From positions 1 to 57,687 of the forward strand of contig JBBITL010000025.1 of NCBI GenBank assembly GCA_037440765.1: DNA of 57,687 nucleotides. Direction: 5' to 3'. The stretch comes from DTKY01 sp037440765. Lineage in GTDB: Bacteria; Acidobacteriota; Terriglobia; Bryobacterales; Bryobacteraceae. The stretch's first letter is position 1, and every line of letters starts with the position of its first letter. The notes beneath the pieces were generated by a model. It did no database searches, was not told where the DNA came from, and worked only from the letters and a program-made list of their open reading frames with translations. The position numbers and the translations under genes were made by a program. This document shows, piece by piece, positions 15,647 through 24,881 of this stretch.

Positions 15647-16977
15647 TGGAGAGGATCCTGGTAATCGACGACGACCCCGGTTTCCGCAGGCTGCTGGAGA
15701 CCATCCTGGCGGCGGAGGGCTACGTCATCGAGACTGGAGCCTCAGTGGCGGAGGCCCTGCGCGCGGGGGCGGCGCGCAAGTACGACCTGGTGGTCAGCGA
15801 CCTCAAGCTGCCGGACGGCGACGGCCTCGCGATCCTCCGCTGGTGGACCGAACATGCTTCCGAGACGCCGGTCATCATGATCACGGCTTTCGGCACCGTC
15901 TCGACGGCGGTGGAGGCTATGAAACTGGGCGCCGCCGACTACATCGGCAAGCCGCTCAGCAGCCCGGACGAACTGCGCCTGCTGGTGCGCCGTACGCTCG
16001 ACCAGAGGCGCCTGGCCGACCAGTACGAGCTGTTGCGCGAAGAGGAGCGCAGCCGCTTCTCCTGCGAGAACCTGGTGGCCGACGACCCGCGCATGGTGCA
16101 GATCCTGGAGATGGTGCGGCGCGTCGCGCCAACCAACACCACCGTTCTTCTGGCCGGCGAGAGCGGCACGGGCAAGGAACTCATCGCGCGCTGCATCCAC
16201 CAGAACAGCCCCCGAGCCGAGCGCGTGTTCGCGCCGGTCAACTGCGCCGCCCTGGCGCCGTCCCTGATAGAGAGCGATCTGTTTGGCCACGAGAAAGGGG
16301 CGTTCACAGGCGCCGCGGGCCAGCACCTGGGCCGTTTCGAGAGGGCGCACGGCGGCACTTTGTTCCTGGACGAGATCGGCGAGCTGGACGGAAACCTGCA
16401 AGCCAAGCTGCTCCGCGTGCTACAGGAGAGGACTTTCGAGCGCGTGGGCGGCTCCCGCCAGATCAGCGTGGACGTGCGGGTGATTGCGGCCACCAACCGG
16501 AACCTGAAGCAGGCTGCCGGCGACGGGAAGTTCCGCGAGGACCTCTACTACCGGCTGAGCACTTTCCCCATCGAGCTGCCGCCGCTCAGGGAGCGGCCCG
16601 GCGACATCCTCAAGCTGGCGCGGCACTTCCTGGGCAAGGCCGCCCATGGCCTCGGGAAGCCTCATCTGGCGCTGAGCCCGGAGGCCGAGCGCGTACTCCT
16701 GGCGTATGGCTGGCCAGGGAACGTGCGCGAGATGGAGAACACCATGGAGCGCCTGGCCATCCTTTGCGACGATGTGATCGAGCCGGACGACCTGCCCGTA
16801 ACCGCCGAAGGCCCCACGCGGCCCGTGCTCTTCAAGGACATCGAGAGAAAGGCGATCGAGGACGCGCTCCAGGCCAATGGCGGGAGCCGCGCCAAGACCG
16901 CCCGTCAGCTCGGCATCAGCCTGAGAACACTACAGTACCGCCTGAAGGAGTACGGCTACACGCAGAGCCGGGACTGA
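15646..16977 (+). CDS. NtrC-family sigma-54 response regulator
   Basis: 443 residues from the ATG at 15646; a GTG sits one codon earlier. The receiver domain (1-120) has phosphoacceptor D52 (LVVSDLKLPDG). The AAA+ domain (about 140-375) has Walker A GESGTGKE (171-178), the sigma-54 contact loop GAFTGA (218-223) and Walker B FLDEIGEL (about 240-247). The C-terminal Fis-type helix-turn-helix (about 400-440) is KTARQLGISLRTLQYRLKEY. The intact GAFTGA loop means it should activate sigma-54 promoters. Likely targets are the -24/-12 elements at 12619 and 17066, each with a shared upstream dyad. Confidence 0.95.
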   Translation: MERILVIDDDPGFRRLLETILAAEGYVIETGASVAEALRAGAARKYDLVVSDLKLPDGDGLAILRWWTEHASETPVIMITAFGTVSTAVEAMKLGAADYIGKPLSSPDELRLLVRRTLDQRRLADQYELLREEERSRFSCENLVADDPRMVQILEMVRRVAPTNTTVLLAGESGTGKELIARCIHQNSPRAERVFAPVNCAALAPSLIESDLFGHEKGAFTGAAGQHLGRFERAHGGTLFLDEIGELDGNLQAKLLRVLQERTFERVGGSRQISVDVRVIAATNRNLKQAAGDGKFREDLYYRLSTFPIELPPLRERPGDILKLARHFLGKAAHGLGKPHLALSPEAERVLLAYGWPGNVREMENTMERLAILCDDVIEPDDLPVTAEGPTRPVLFKDIERKAIEDALQANGGSRAKTARQLGISLRTLQYRLKEYGYTQSRD

Positions 16978-16994
16978 GTGCACGGCTTGCACTC
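16976..16994 (+). promoter_or_regulatory. putative enhancer dyad (UAS) for the NtrC-type regulator, copy 2
   Basis: GAGTGCACGGCTTGCACTC is a perfect 7-bp inverted repeat with a 5-base centre. It begins within the stop codon of the regulator gene and ends 72 bases before the -24 element at 17067. It is nearly identical to the site at 12509-12527. Confidence 0.55.
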
Positions 16995-17003
16995 CCCGCT
17001 CGG

Positions 17004-17015
17004 CATGCGCGCATG
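17004..17015 (+). promoter_or_regulatory. 12-bp perfect palindrome between enhancer and promoter
   Basis: CATGCGCGCATG is self-complementary and lies between the enhancer dyad and the -24/-12 element. It might be a second protein site; chance is also plausible in this GC-rich DNA. Confidence 0.2.
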
Positions 17016-17065
17016 AACCGCACCACAGGCCGACGCAATCCGTTGAAAACACAGTGCAGGAGGGC

Positions 17066-17080
17066 TGGCGTGCGGGCTGC
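17066..17080 (+). promoter_or_regulatory. putative sigma-54 promoter for the GPRDGSGP repeat protein
   Basis: TGGCGTGCGGGCTGC has GG (17067-17068) and GC (17079-17080) separated by exactly 10 bases, matching TGGCAC-N5-TTGC closely. Predicted transcription start is near 17092, with AAAGGAGA as ribosome site before the ATG at 17118. Confidence 0.55.
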
Positions 17081-17117
17081 TTAGCGCCTGGGTGAGGTCC
17101 CAAAGGAGACTGATCGC

Positions 17118-17426
17118 ATGACGAAGAGATACTTGGCAGCTGCAACCATGGCCCTCACGCTCGCGGGCACGGCGCTGGCGTTCAACCCGCCTCAAGCCGG
17201 CCAGCAAAACGGCCAGCGGCAGGGGCAGCAGGACAACCGGGGAAACGGACAGCAGGCGGGTCCGCGTGACGGCTCCGGCCCGCTTCACACGCCCGGCGCG
17301 GGCGGCGGGGCGGGCACGGATCAAGGCCGCGGCAAGATGACCGGGCCACGGGACGGTTCAGGCCCCATCCACACACCGGGTACCGGCGGGGGCACGGGGG
17401 CCGGCGCGCGCCAAGGCCGGCGTTAG
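17118..17426 (+). CDS. small secreted Gly/Gln-rich protein with two GPRDGSGP repeats
   Basis: 102 residues. A signal peptide (MTKRYLAAATMALTLAGTAL, cleavage near ALA-F) is followed by a Gln/Asn/Gly-rich linker. Two copies of GPRDGSGP(L/I)HTPG(A/T)GGG then follow, at about residues 48-64 and 74-91, with an Arg-rich end. It is intrinsically disordered in appearance, with conserved His, Asp and Arg that could bind metal or anions; that is inference. GPRDG(S/T)GP resembles the motif of the small DUF5320-type proteins found beside iron-sulfur proteins. It has a strong ribosome site, and its putative sigma-54 promoter implicates the kinase/regulator pair upstream. The TAG stop lies inside the following repeat element. 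Confidence 0.85.
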   Translation: MTKRYLAAATMALTLAGTALAFNPPQAGQQNGQRQGQQDNRGNGQQAGPRDGSGPLHTPGAGGGAGTDQGRGKMTGPRDGSGPIHTPGTGGGTGAGARQGRR

Positions 17427-17560
17427 CAGGCTGCTGACGAAGGCCTATTCGCCCGTGCAAGACAGGCGGGAGCGCCTGTCCCACACCGCAGATTCAGCGG
17501 CTTGCGGTCCAGGTGGGACAGGCCTCTTGGCCTGTCGGGGCCTTTTTCAGCAGCCTGCTA
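17424..17560. repeat. 137-bp inverted-repeat (MITE/REP-like) element
   Basis: Ends are about 22-bp imperfect terminal inverted repeats: TAGCAGGCTGCTGA at the left (17424), then CGAAGGCC; the right end reads TAGCAGGCTGCTGA and then AAAAGGCC on the minus strand. Inside are two shorter dyads built on GACAGGC...GCCTGTC (about 17460-17480 and 17517-17536). There is no coding capacity. TAG at each outer end is the stop codon of the flanking convergent gene, so the element also forms the shared 3' end and probably a bidirectional terminator. Only one copy was found in the window. Confidence 0.75.
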
Positions 17561-19051
17561 GGTCCAGGACCAGCCCCGGCGGAACTCAGGCCTGAGGTAC
17601 TTGTTGGCTTCCCGGTTGTTGGTGAACTCCATCCGCTTAGGGTTCCACTCCAGCTTGCCTTCCACGCGCAGCGCAATGCAGGCCATTGCGATCCACTCGG
17701 TGAACGGAGCCGCCACCTCGAAGTTGGATGCGGCCGGGTCGCCGCCCTTGCAGGCCCGGACCCAGTCGCTGTAAGTCTCCGGGTGCCGCACCAGCACAGG
17801 CGGAGGCGGCCTGTATCCCTCCATTTTCTCCGCCGGCACCAGGCGCGGGCTGCCTCCGTATTCTCCAGTGGTCATGTAACCCTTGTCGCCGAGGTAGAGC
17901 ACGCCGCTGTCGGCCGGGCTGTTGTAGGGGGCCCTGCGCTTCTCCACCGCCTGGTTATAGGGATCAGGCCCTCTGCCCGCGCCGCCTCCCGGAGCGGCGG
18001 GCGCGGTGACGGGTCCGCGTGCGGCCCCGGCGGGCGGCGCCGCTGCCCGGGGCAGGTCGCCCAGTTTCTCGTCCTCGGGGATATCCTTGGGCCGGAACTC
18101 GGCGGGCAGGCCGCCCCTCACCCCGTCGTGCCAGTAGAGCGTCAGCGCCGGCATGTTGTGGCGGGCCGGGAAAGTGAACCTGATGATCGAGCTCGTGGGG
18201 TAGGTCAGTCGGTTCTTCCCTTCCTGCCTTATGCACTCCACGGTGGTGGGGGCGCCCAGCAGCAGCGCCATGTTCGGCGCGCCAAGGACGTGGCAGGCCA
18301 TGTCGCCGAGCGCGCCGCAGCCGAAGTCGTACCAGCCGCGCCAATTGAACGGCAGGTAGGCGAAGCTGAACGGACGCGGCCGGGCGATTCCCAGCCAGGC
18401 ATCCCAATCGAGCGTGTCCGGCACGGGCTCCCCGGGGGGTTCCTCGGCGATCCCCTGCTGCCACACCGGACGGTTGGTCCAGGCGTGACACTCGGTCACG
18501 TTGCCGATGGCGCCCGACCAGATCATCTCAGAGCATATCCGCGGGCCTTCCTGACAGTAGCCCTGGTTGCCCATCTGCGTGGCGACCCTGTACTTCAACG
18601 CGGCTTCCTTCAGTTGTCGGGCCTCCCAGACCGTGCGGGTCATGGGTTTTTGCACGTAGACGTGCTTGCGGCGCTCCATCGACCACATGGCCTGGATGCC
18701 GTGCATGAAGTCGGGACTGGCGATGAGCACGGCATCGATGTTCCTCTCCTCCTTTTCCAGCATCCTGCGGAAGTCGGCGTATTTGGGGACCTGCTCGTAG
18801 AGCCGGAACATCTGCGCCGCGCGCGCCGCGTCAGGATCGCACAGCGCCACGATGTTCTCGCCGATGCGGGCGAGCGCGTTGATGCCGACGGCGCCCTGGC
18901 CGCCGGCGCCGATCGAGGCGATATTGAGTTTCTCGTTAGGCGACTTGTAGCCGAGCGCCGTGAGCGAGGGCACGCTGCCGAAGCCGCCCGCCGGGACGGC
19001 CCCCGCCAGCAGGCTGCCGAAGAAGAAGTGCCTCCTGGAGACCTGTTCCAT
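17558..19051 (-). CDS. Tat-exported Gfo/Idh/MocA-family oxidoreductase
   Basis: 497 residues. The N-terminus SRRHFFFGSLLAGAVPAGG is a twin-arginine signal, so the folded enzyme with its nucleotide is exported. The Rossmann segment is LNIASIGAGGQGAVGI (about 42-57). HVYVQKPMTRTVWEARQL is the EKP-type catalytic motif with Gln in place of Glu. A later segment (GWYDFGCGALGDMACHVL) is typical of the secreted family members that act on sugar derivatives. It contains a Pro/Ala/Gly-rich insert at about 340-370. It follows ribulokinase at a 14-base gap, suggesting a role in carbohydrate processing. The substrate is unknown. Confidence 0.88.
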   Translation of the reverse strand: MEQVSRRHFFFGSLLAGAVPAGGFGSVPSLTALGYKSPNEKLNIASIGAGGQGAVGINALARIGENIVALCDPDAARAAQMFRLYEQVPKYADFRRMLEKEERNIDAVLIASPDFMHGIQAMWSMERRKHVYVQKPMTRTVWEARQLKEAALKYRVATQMGNQGYCQEGPRICSEMIWSGAIGNVTECHAWTNRPVWQQGIAEEPPGEPVPDTLDWDAWLGIARPRPFSFAYLPFNWRGWYDFGCGALGDMACHVLGAPNMALLLGAPTTVECIRQEGKNRLTYPTSSIIRFTFPARHNMPALTLYWHDGVRGGLPAEFRPKDIPEDEKLGDLPRAAAPPAGAARGPVTAPAAPGGGAGRGPDPYNQAVEKRRAPYNSPADSGVLYLGDKGYMTTGEYGGSPRLVPAEKMEGYRPPPPVLVRHPETYSDWVRACKGGDPAASNFEVAAPFTEWIAMACIALRVEGKLEWNPKRMEFTNNREANKYLRPEFRRGWSWT

Positions 19052-19065
19052 GGTTCGATATTGTA

Positions 19066-20646
19066 TCAGCCACGGGCGCCCCCGGCGGCTATGGAACGCA
19101 ACAGGGGCAGGACGTCTCCCACAGCGGCCGGGGCGGCCGAGGCGCGGCCCATTCCGTAGTAAAGCTTCCGGTACAGGGCGTAAAGCTGTTCATAGACCGC
19201 GGCGGCGGCGGGCTCCGGCTGCACGGTGCGATAGCGCGGGCACAGGGCGTCCTGGGCTTCCTCCACCGAGCCGAACGCGCCGGCGGCCATGAAAGCGAAG
19301 ATCGCGGAGCCGAGGCTGGTCACTTCGGTCTCCGGGACCATCACGGGCTTGTTGAGCACGCTCGCGTACACCCGGTTCAGCGTTTCGTTCTTCTGCGGGA
19401 CGCCCCCGCCGTTGATGACGCGGCGTATGGGCACGCCGTGCCCCTCCATCCGCTCCAGGATGACGCGCGTGTGGAACGCCGTGCCCTCGATGGCGGCGAA
19501 CAGTTCGTCCTGTGCGGTGCCGGTGAGCTTCCAGCCGAGCGTCACGCCGCCCAGTTCCGGGTTGACCAGAACGGTGCGGTCGCCGTTGTCCCAGGTGAGG
19601 CGCAGCAGGCCGGTCTGCCCGGCCCTGAACTTCTCCAGGCCCTGCGACAGCTCCGCGACCGTGGCCGAGGCGCGGCGGGCGATGGCCTCGAAGATGTCGC
19701 CGGTGGCCGACAGGCCCGCCTCGATCCCCGCCATCTGTGGATGAATGGACCCCTTGACGACGCCGCACACGCCGGGAATCAGGCCCGTCTCGCGCGCAAT
19801 GGCCATGATGCAGGTCGAAGTTCCCACCACGTTGACAACGTCGCCCTCGCGAATGCCGGCCCCGATGGCGTCCCAATGCGCGTCGAAGGCGCCCACCGGA
19901 ATCGGAATGCCGGGGCGGAAGCCCAGCCTGGCCGCCCACTCCGGAGACAGCCTGCCGGCCATCCGGTCGCTGGTGGCGTAACGGCCTCTCAGCAAGCGGT
20001 GGACGCCGTGGAGCAAGGGGTCCACGGCAACCAGGAAATCCTCGGGCGGCAAGCCGCCCAGCGCCTGGTTCCACATCCACTTGTGCCCCATGGCGCAGAC
20101 CGAGCGGGGCGCCTGGTCAAGGTCCGTGATCCCGCACAGCACGGCGGCCACCATGTCGCAGTGCTCCAGCGCGCCCACCAGCCGGCCGCGCTTGGCGGGG
20201 TTGTTCCGCAGCCAGTGCAGGAGCTTGGAGAAGCCCCATTCGGAGGAGTAGACGCCGCCGCACCAGTCGATGGCAGCCAGTTTCCGGGCACGGGCGGTCT
20301 CGGTGATCAGGGCCGCTTCCCGCCAGGCCCGGTGGTCGCACCACAGGTAGTAGTCGTCGAGCGGCTCCAGGCCTTCCCCGACGGGGATCACGCTGGAGCC
20401 GGTGGTGTCCAGAGCCAGCGCCTCGACCCGGTCTCCGGCGACGCCGGCCTCGCCGAGCGCCGCACGGGCCGCCTCGGCCAGCGCCCGCATGTGGCTGGCG
20501 TGGCTCTGCGTGGCGTGATCCGGGTCTTCCTTCCTCCGGTGGAGCGGGTAATCGGCCACTCCGGAGCCCAGGCGGCCGCGCCTGCTGTCCACGATCGACA
20601 CACGAACGTTAAGCGTGCCGAAATCCACTCCGGCGACAATGGCCAT
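19066..20646 (-). CDS. araB: ribulokinase-type FGGY carbohydrate kinase (AraB-like)
   Basis: 526 residues, the usual AraB length. N-terminal FGGY motifs are VAGVDFGTLNVRVSIVD and LALDTTGSSVIPV. The AraB-specific features include YYLWCDHRAWREA, GGVYSSEWGFSKLLHWLR and the substrate segment IPVGAFDAHWDAIGAGI. The C-terminal ATP site is INGGGVPQKNETLNRVYASV. It phosphorylates L-ribulose or a close ketopentose to the 5-phosphate. Upstream lies a FucI/AraA-type isomerase and a symporter, downstream the Gfo/Idh/MocA gene. An 87-base hairpin-rich gap separates it from the isomerase gene. Confidence 0.9.
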   Translation of the reverse strand: MAIVAGVDFGTLNVRVSIVDSRRGRLGSGVADYPLHRRKEDPDHATQSHASHMRALAEAARAALGEAGVAGDRVEALALDTTGSSVIPVGEGLEPLDDYYLWCDHRAWREAALITETARARKLAAIDWCGGVYSSEWGFSKLLHWLRNNPAKRGRLVGALEHCDMVAAVLCGITDLDQAPRSVCAMGHKWMWNQALGGLPPEDFLVAVDPLLHGVHRLLRGRYATSDRMAGRLSPEWAARLGFRPGIPIPVGAFDAHWDAIGAGIREGDVVNVVGTSTCIMAIARETGLIPGVCGVVKGSIHPQMAGIEAGLSATGDIFEAIARRASATVAELSQGLEKFRAGQTGLLRLTWDNGDRTVLVNPELGGVTLGWKLTGTAQDELFAAIEGTAFHTRVILERMEGHGVPIRRVINGGGVPQKNETLNRVYASVLNKPVMVPETEVTSLGSAIFAFMAAGAFGSVEEAQDALCPRYRTVQPEPAAAAVYEQLYALYRKLYYGMGRASAAPAAVGDVLPLLRSIAAGGARG

Positions 20647-20663
20647 TGCGTCCGCCCCCTTAC

Positions 20664-20722
20664 GGCCGCGGTTCGGCGCCGGGCACGGAACCGCGAGCGT
20701 GAGCGGGCGGACGCCCGCTCAC
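20664..20722. repeat. REP-like double hairpin, copy A
   Basis: First hairpin: CGCGGTTC (20667-20674) pairs with GAACCGCG (20688-20695). Second: GTGAGCGGGCG (20699-20709) pairs with CGCCCGCTCAC (20712-20722). The block CGGCCGCGGTTC ... GAACCGCG-GCGT-AGCGGGCG recurs at 36041-36096, and its right half recurs inside hypF. Lying between isomerase and kinase genes, it may stabilise the upstream mRNA or reduce read-through. Confidence 0.65.
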
Positions 20723-20733
20723 CTGGCCCGCTG

Positions 20734-22146
<1,413 letters not shown>

Positions 22147-22159
22147 GTCTTTGACTCCT

Positions 22160-22393
22160 TTATCCTCGCTTGCGCCCGGCGCGGCCGGGCGCGAAGTAAC
22201 GCAGGTAGACCACCCCCAGCGCCACCAGCAGCGCCCCCCACCAGATCCCGGCGTGCAACTCCGCCAGCACTGTGCCGCGCTTCACTCCGGCGGCCACGTC
22301 GTAGATGCCCGCGCCCAGGATCAGCACTCCAAAGACCGTGAGCACCAGTCCCGTGAAATACCAGATCGATATCGGTTCCTTGTGTTGGGTCAT
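22160..22393 (-). CDS. small membrane protein of the pentose operon
   Basis: 77 residues with two transmembrane helices (about 12-33 and 48-66) and a basic C-terminus (APGRAGRKRG). No known family. It begins 6 bases after the symporter stop and ends 13 bases before the isomerase start, so it is clearly part of the operon. A small accessory subunit of the SSS transporter is plausible, as such symporters sometimes have short partner proteins. That is inference from position. Confidence 0.75.
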   Translation of the reverse strand: MTQHKEPISIWYFTGLVLTVFGVLILGAGIYDVAAGVKRGTVLAELHAGIWWGALLVALGVVYLRYFAPGRAGRKRG

Positions 22394-22399
22394 GGATGC

Positions 22400-24115
22400 T
22401 TACCAGAATATGATCTGCAAAACCACGAACACCGCGCACACCACCCAGGCCCAGAAAACGGGCCTCTGGATGATCGGCAGGTGCCCCTCCGAGGGCAGGT
22501 CCGTGCAGCCGTAGACCAGACCCGCCAGCTCGCTCACGGGCTTGGGCCTGGTCAGGTAGCTGACCACCACGGTCACCACCACGCAGATGATCCAGCTCCA
22601 CAGCGCGCGGTACATGTTCTCGGCCATGTCCTTGGCGTCGCTGGAAAAGGCTATTATGGCCAGCGCGCCGGGATGGAGCTTCACCCAGGCCCACATCGCG
22701 ATGGAGGACACGGTGCCGGCCAGCAGGCCCCAGAAGCCGCCCGCCGGGGTGGCCCGCTTCCACATCATCCCGAGCAGGACCGTGCCGAACAACGGCGCGA
22801 TGAAGAAGCTGAACAGGGCCTGCACGTAGTCCATGATGCTCAGGAACTGCATGACCAGGTATGCCGTCCCGATGCTGACCAGCACGCCCAGGATGGTGCA
22901 CCAGCGGCCCATGCTCACGTAGTGGGAATCGCTGGCGTTCTTGCGCACGTACGCGCGGTAGATGTCGTATGTCCACACGGTGGCGAAGGCGCTGACGTTG
23001 CCCGCCATGCCGGACATGAAGCCCGCGATCAGCGCCGTGATGCCCAGGCCGAGCAATCCCGGCCCGCAGTAGCGCGCCAGCATCAGGGGCAGCACTTCGT
23101 TGTAGCTGTGTCCTCCGGTCGCCAGCGCCTCGCTCTCGCCCACGAGGGTCACGGGCAGCACGGCCAGCGCCAGCAGTCCGGGCAGAATGACGATGACCGG
23201 CACCATCATCTTGAAGGCGGCCCCGATGATGGGGGCCATCTTGGCCGACCGCAGGTCCTTGGCCGCCATCACGCGCTGCACGACCAGGAAGTCCGTGGTC
23301 CAGTAGCCGAACGAGATCACCCAGCCCAGGCCGAGCACGATGCCGGTCCAGTGAATCCCCATGGGGTTGTCGCCGAACGAGCCCATGGTGCGCCACAGGT
23401 GCGTGTAGTCGCCTCCAGGGAAGTTCTGGGCGATCCTTGCCTTCATGCCGCTCCAGCCGCCGGCTTCGATCAGCCCGAAAATGGGGATCAGCAGCGCGCC
23501 GAGCCAGATCAGTACGAACTGGAGCACCTCATTGAATATGGCCGACCGCAGCCCGCCCAGTGCGACGTAGATCGCCACGGTGATCGACGACACCCAGATG
23601 CTGAAGTTGATGTCCCAGCCGAGCACCACCTTCATCACCAGCGCCATGGCGTACATGTTGATGCCGCTCATCAGCACTGTCATGAGGCCGAAGGAGACCG
23701 CCGACAGGCCGCGCGTGGATTCCCCGAAGCGGAGTTGCAGGTAGCCCGGCACGGAGTGAGCCTTGGAGATGTAGTAGAACGGCATCATCACCACGCCCAG
23801 GAAGAGCATGGCGGGGATGGCGCCGATCCAGTACCAGTGCGTGGCCAGGATGCCGTACTGATAGGCGGCGGCCGCCCATCCCATCAGCTCCAGCGCCCCG
23901 AGGTTGGCCGCCAGGAAGCTCAGCCCGGCCACCCAGGCGGTCATCTCCCGGCCGGCAAGGAAGAAATCCTCCCCCGTGGAGGCGCGCTCCTTGAGGTAGT
24001 AGCCGATGGCCAGCACGGCGACGAAGTAGATGACAATGATCGCCAGGTCCACCCAGTTCAGGGAAATCAGGCGTGAAGGAGCGTTGCTGGCAAGCAGGCA
24101 CAAGACAGCAGGCAT
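22400..24115 (-). CDS. sodium:solute symporter (SSS family), probable sugar transporter
   Basis: 571 residues with about 13-14 transmembrane helices. SSS signatures are DFFLAGREMTAWVAGLSFLA (helix 2), LQLRFGESTRGLSAVSFGL and GLITALIAGFMSGMAGNVSA-type helix 9. The length and helix spacing fit the SGLT-like sugar branch. It is the first gene of the operon with isomerase, kinase and oxidoreductase, so the likely cargo is a pentose or related sugar co-transported with sodium. The ATG at 24115 has no strong ribosome site; a shorter start near the first helix is possible. Confidence 0.92.
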   Translation of the reverse strand: MPAVLCLLASNAPSRLISLNWVDLAIIVIYFVAVLAIGYYLKERASTGEDFFLAGREMTAWVAGLSFLAANLGALELMGWAAAAYQYGILATHWYWIGAIPAMLFLGVVMMPFYYISKAHSVPGYLQLRFGESTRGLSAVSFGLMTVLMSGINMYAMALVMKVVLGWDINFSIWVSSITVAIYVALGGLRSAIFNEVLQFVLIWLGALLIPIFGLIEAGGWSGMKARIAQNFPGGDYTHLWRTMGSFGDNPMGIHWTGIVLGLGWVISFGYWTTDFLVVQRVMAAKDLRSAKMAPIIGAAFKMMVPVIVILPGLLALAVLPVTLVGESEALATGGHSYNEVLPLMLARYCGPGLLGLGITALIAGFMSGMAGNVSAFATVWTYDIYRAYVRKNASDSHYVSMGRWCTILGVLVSIGTAYLVMQFLSIMDYVQALFSFFIAPLFGTVLLGMMWKRATPAGGFWGLLAGTVSSIAMWAWVKLHPGALAIIAFSSDAKDMAENMYRALWSWIICVVVTVVVSYLTRPKPVSELAGLVYGCTDLPSEGHLPIIQRPVFWAWVVCAVFVVLQIIFW

Positions 24116-24163
24116 AGAGTTGTCCAGTCCGGGCGATCCGGCTCAAGCCGGTCGCAAAGACCC

Positions 24164-24192
24164 AGCGTATTAGTAGCCCGCTGGTATGTCAA
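24164..24192 (-). promoter_or_regulatory. strong sigma-70 promoter for the pentose operon
   Basis: On the minus strand a perfect TTGACA (24192-24187), a 17-base spacer and TACGCT (24169-24164). Transcription would start near 24157, about 40 bases before the symporter ATG. Confidence 0.65.
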
Positions 24193-24229
24193 GGGCGCGT
24201 ACGCCGTTCTGCGAGGGCGCAACCGCCTG

Positions 24230-24678
24230 CTACTCCGCTCCCGGCGCCTCAAGATCCGCAATGTCCTGCGTGCGTCCCGCCGCCTTCTTGTTCCTGATAA
24301 GAGCCGCCCGTCCGATGAACGCGACCGGAAGTCCGTCCAGTTCGGGGTCGACGCGGTCAGCCCAGGCTTCTTCGAACGCCACCCCGCTGATGGAAGTCAA
24401 CAAGTCGATGCGATTGGGGGCGACTCCTGATTGAATGATCCGGTCAGCCTCCAGAAAATCCGCGGCAGGGATGCCGGCAGAGCCGAAGCCGAAGGCTGCC
24501 CCAGGGCGGCTTCGAGCCTCCCGGCGTTGTCAGGTGAGCGCCGCACCAGGAGGTCGATGTCGCCCGTGTAGCCCGGGAAACCGTGAAAAGCCGGGGCGAA
24601 AGCACCCACGATCAAGTATTCAACGCCGTGGGAGTTGAGACGCTCGATAAGCTCTCTCCAGCCTTCGGGAAGATGCAT
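24230..24678 (-). pseudogene. nucleotidyltransferase-domain protein, frameshifted
   Basis: The first part reads HGVEYLIVGAFAPAFHGFPG then YTGDIDLLVRRSPDNAGRLE, the nucleotidyltransferase core with the G-(S/A) loop and DIDLLV acidic pair. The continuation FGFGSAGIPAADFLEADRII, SGVAPNRIDLLTSISGVAFE and a final FIGRAALIRNKKAAGRTQDI is in the -1 frame. The switch falls at the GGGG run on the minus strand (about 24499-24502). One extra G would restore a 149-residue protein ending at TAG 24230-24232. Either a real homopolymer mutation or a sequence error. This family often forms toxin-antitoxin-like pairs with the small gene upstream. Confidence 0.75.
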
Positions 24679-24814
24679 CCTCCTCCTTCCGGAAGGCGGC
24701 GATCAGCTCGAGCAGGACGCCAAGCCTCTGTTGCGGGGTCAACCCGCGGTAATGCTCCAGGCTTGCCCGGCGGGCCTCCTGGTGACTCAGAAACCTTGCC
24801 CACACGCGCTCCAC
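24620..24814 (-). CDS. small partner protein of the nucleotidyltransferase gene
   Basis: About 64 residues from a GTG near 24814. Charged and helical: SLEHYRGLTPQQRLGVLLEL and SSRRLERAYRASQLPRR. The C-terminal LxRVYR-xx-LPxR pattern is familiar from short proteins encoded just before DUF6036-type nucleotidyltransferases. It overlaps that frameshifted gene by 59 bases. Possibly an antitoxin or adaptor. The start could lie further upstream in the same frame, but that region is antisense to the GHMP kinase start. Confidence 0.55.
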   Translation of the reverse strand: MERVWARFLSHQEARRASLEHYRGLTPQQRLGVLLELIAAFRKEEDASSRRLERAYRASQLPRR

Positions 24815-24881
24815 CCAACATTTCCTGCCGCTCTTTGCGCGCCACGCTGTGCTATCGTTTCCTGAGACTCCAACAGGCGCA

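Noticed and set aside
16978..16992. GTGCACGGCTTGCAC read as a -24/-12 promoter
   Set aside because: TGCAC and TTGC are only 3 bases apart, whereas sigma-54 needs GG-N10-GC; the symmetric form fits an enhancer site instead.
17424..17560. Complete insertion sequence
   Set aside because: No transposase coding capacity in 137 bases; only the inverted-repeat skeleton is present.
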